Shown here in pieces: positions 5,805-6,392 of a DNA stretch of 6,392 nt. A model generated the notes under the pieces. The model saw only the letters and a program-made list of their open reading frames with translations. It was not told the DNA's origin and did not search any database. Position 1 is the first letter of the stretch; each line of letters opens with the position of its first letter. The stretch is from Candidatus Cellulosilyticum pullistercoris (lineage in GTDB: Bacteria > Bacillota > Clostridia > Lachnospirales > Cellulosilyticaceae): assembly GCA_018883705.1 (NCBI GenBank), contig JAHLFQ010000255.1, positions 1-6,392 of the forward strand, in the 5' to 3' direction. The position numbers and the translations under genes are program-made.

Positions 5805-5814
5805 CCTTGTCCAA
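5805..5814 (-). promoter_or_regulatory. SpoIIID-box-like site in the spoIID leader
   Basis: On the minus strand TTGGACAAGG matches 8 of 9 specified positions of WWRRACAR-Y and shares the 9-mer TTGGACAAG with the site at 3792-3800. It lies about 30 bases downstream of the inferred spoIID start point and overlaps the ribosome binding site. SpoIIID represses spoIID in Bacillus, so an operator here is expected by analogy. Confidence 0.5.
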
Positions 5815-5847
5815 CATCGTATATTCTATATATATGAGTAAAACTTA

Positions 5848-5875
5848 AGAGTATGAACATAAACGATAAATTTAA
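5848..5875 (-). promoter_or_regulatory. Sigma-E-like promoter for spoIID
   Basis: On the minus strand CATACTCT (5855-5848) matches 7 of 8 positions of the sigma-E -10 CATACAMT. TTAAATT (5875-5869) matches 5 of 7 positions of the -35 KMATATT with a 13-base spacer. The start would be near 5841. spoIID is a mother-cell sigma-E gene in Bacillus. Confidence 0.6.
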
Positions 5876-5899
5876 AGTTTAAATAAGGTGATAGTTCTT

Positions 5900-6392
5900 T
5901 TAGAAAGGATCATTATAAAATGGAAATGCGATAATGATGTCTGTCTCATGACGTATTTCATTATATTTAAAACTGATTTGTACATTGGTTCTTTGACCAT
6001 CTGCCTCCGTTACATACTCTTTAATATAGGGGGTATAACCATAGTATGCACACGTTGTCTCGTTAAGGTCATCTTCATAATAATTTGTTTCTTTGGCATC
6101 TAAATTTTGTAGTAGTTGGTCTTTCATTTGGCTTCTTTCTTCTTTACTTAAATTGCCTAAGATGAAGCCTTTAAAATAGATCGTTTCTTTGGCATCGACC
6201 TGCCATGCTTTCAATTGATCATAGCCTCTATTTCTTAGTACATCTAAATGCTGCGTATTCTCTCCTCCTACAATCTCTAAATGATAATAGGAATTCTCAT
6301 GAATATCTTTCTGATTTTTTAGTGTAAAAGTATAACGCCACTCTTCATTACTATTTTCTACTTCTACTTGCTTCACCTCATCATCTATATGT
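5900..6392 (-). CDS. ywmB: YwmB-family protein, C-terminal part (cut by window edge)
   Basis: This is the C-terminal 163 or so residues of a larger protein. A GTG lies at 6376, but the frame stays open upstream to the window edge (residues HIDDE before it), so I treat the gene as truncated by the window. Visible blocks are an LEIVGGENTQHLDVLRNRGY-like segment, the middle FKGFILGNLSKEERSQMKDQ with LLQNLDAKE (a helix typical of YwmB), and the C-terminal CAYYGYTPYIKEYV followed by a strand-rich NVQISFKYN ending in IIIAFPF. The YwmB family (TATA-box-binding-like fold) has no established function. It neighbours murA-spoIID in Bacillus subtilis, and its position directly before spoIID supports the call. 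It shares no visible promoter with spoIID. Family assignment is moderately sure; no function is claimed. Confidence 0.75.
   Translation of the reverse strand, partial: HIDDEVKQVEVENSNEEWRYTFTLKNQKDIHENSYYHLEIVGGENTQHLDVLRNRGYDQLKAWQVDAKETIYFKGFILGNLSKEERSQMKDQLLQNLDAKETNYYEDDLNETTCAYYGYTPYIKEYVTEADGQRTNVQISFKYNEIRHETDIIIAFPFYNDPF

Noticed and set aside
5870..5884. Perfect palindrome ATTTAAAGTTTAAAT upstream of spoIID
   Set aside because: It is made almost entirely of A and T in an AT-rich spacer and is likely by chance, although it touches the sigma-E-like -35 element.
5888..6103. Hydrophobic plus-strand frame of 71 codons antisense to ywmB
   Set aside because: The hydrophobic translation could suggest a small membrane protein, and a loose TAAGGTG precedes it. 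It nevertheless overlaps the conserved YwmB C-terminus and has no matching promoter.
1..6392. A novel defence, mobile or biosynthetic system
   Set aside because: Every substantial frame is accounted for by sporulation, cell-shape or flagellar families. No transposase, recombinase, CRISPR repeat, toxin-antitoxin pair or terminal repeat is visible.

Overview
The window looks like a chromosomal segment of an endospore-forming, flagellated, AT-rich member of the Clostridia. A Lachnospiraceae or Cellulosilyticum-type organism is my guess, from the style of the proteins only. Every gene I can support lies on the minus strand, so transcription runs from high to low coordinates. The order is ywmB (cut by the right edge), spoIID, a spoIIQ-like gene, spoIIID, mbl, flhO, flhP and a flgJ-type rod-binding gene. 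A SAM-I (S-box) riboswitch follows, and the gene it controls lies beyond the left edge.

Right third (about 3640-6392): the sporulation cluster. SpoIID is the mother-cell peptidoglycan lytic transglycosylase of engulfment. The SpoIIQ-like protein is the forespore-side partner of the SpoIIQ-SpoIIIAH channel, and its LytM domain has lost every expected catalytic or zinc-binding residue. SpoIIID is the small mother-cell transcription factor and starts at TTG. Promoter-like sequences fit compartment-specific expression: a sigma-E-like promoter before spoIID, a sigma-F-like promoter before spoIIQ, and a weaker sigma-E-like candidate before spoIIID. A strong hairpin terminator closes the spoIIQ unit. 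SpoIIID-box-like sites occur in the spoIID leader and, as a tandem pair in 10-bp register, upstream of spoIIID. This suggests that SpoIIID feeds back on its own neighbourhood.

Middle and left (about 162-3300): mbl (an MreB-type actin homologue) has an extended -10 promoter. It is followed at gaps of 12, 12 and 51 bases by flhO, flhP and a short rod-binding protein gene. This looks like one operon joining cell-shape and flagellar rod functions. The order spoIID-spoIIQ-spoIIID-mbl-flhO-flhP is the one known from Bacillus subtilis, but murA, which sits between ywmB and spoIID there, is absent here.

Left end (1-150): a perfect TTGACA-N17-TATAAT promoter begins 12 bases after the rod-binding gene and drives a complete SAM-I aptamer. 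Its expression platform and target gene are outside the window.

I found no mobile element, CRISPR array, tRNA, rRNA or obviously new multi-gene system. The noteworthy signals are regulatory (SpoIIID boxes, repeats around the mbl promoter) and the degenerate SpoIIQ domain. No gene-free stretch exceeds 300 bases; the longest is 3643-3880 and its contents are described.
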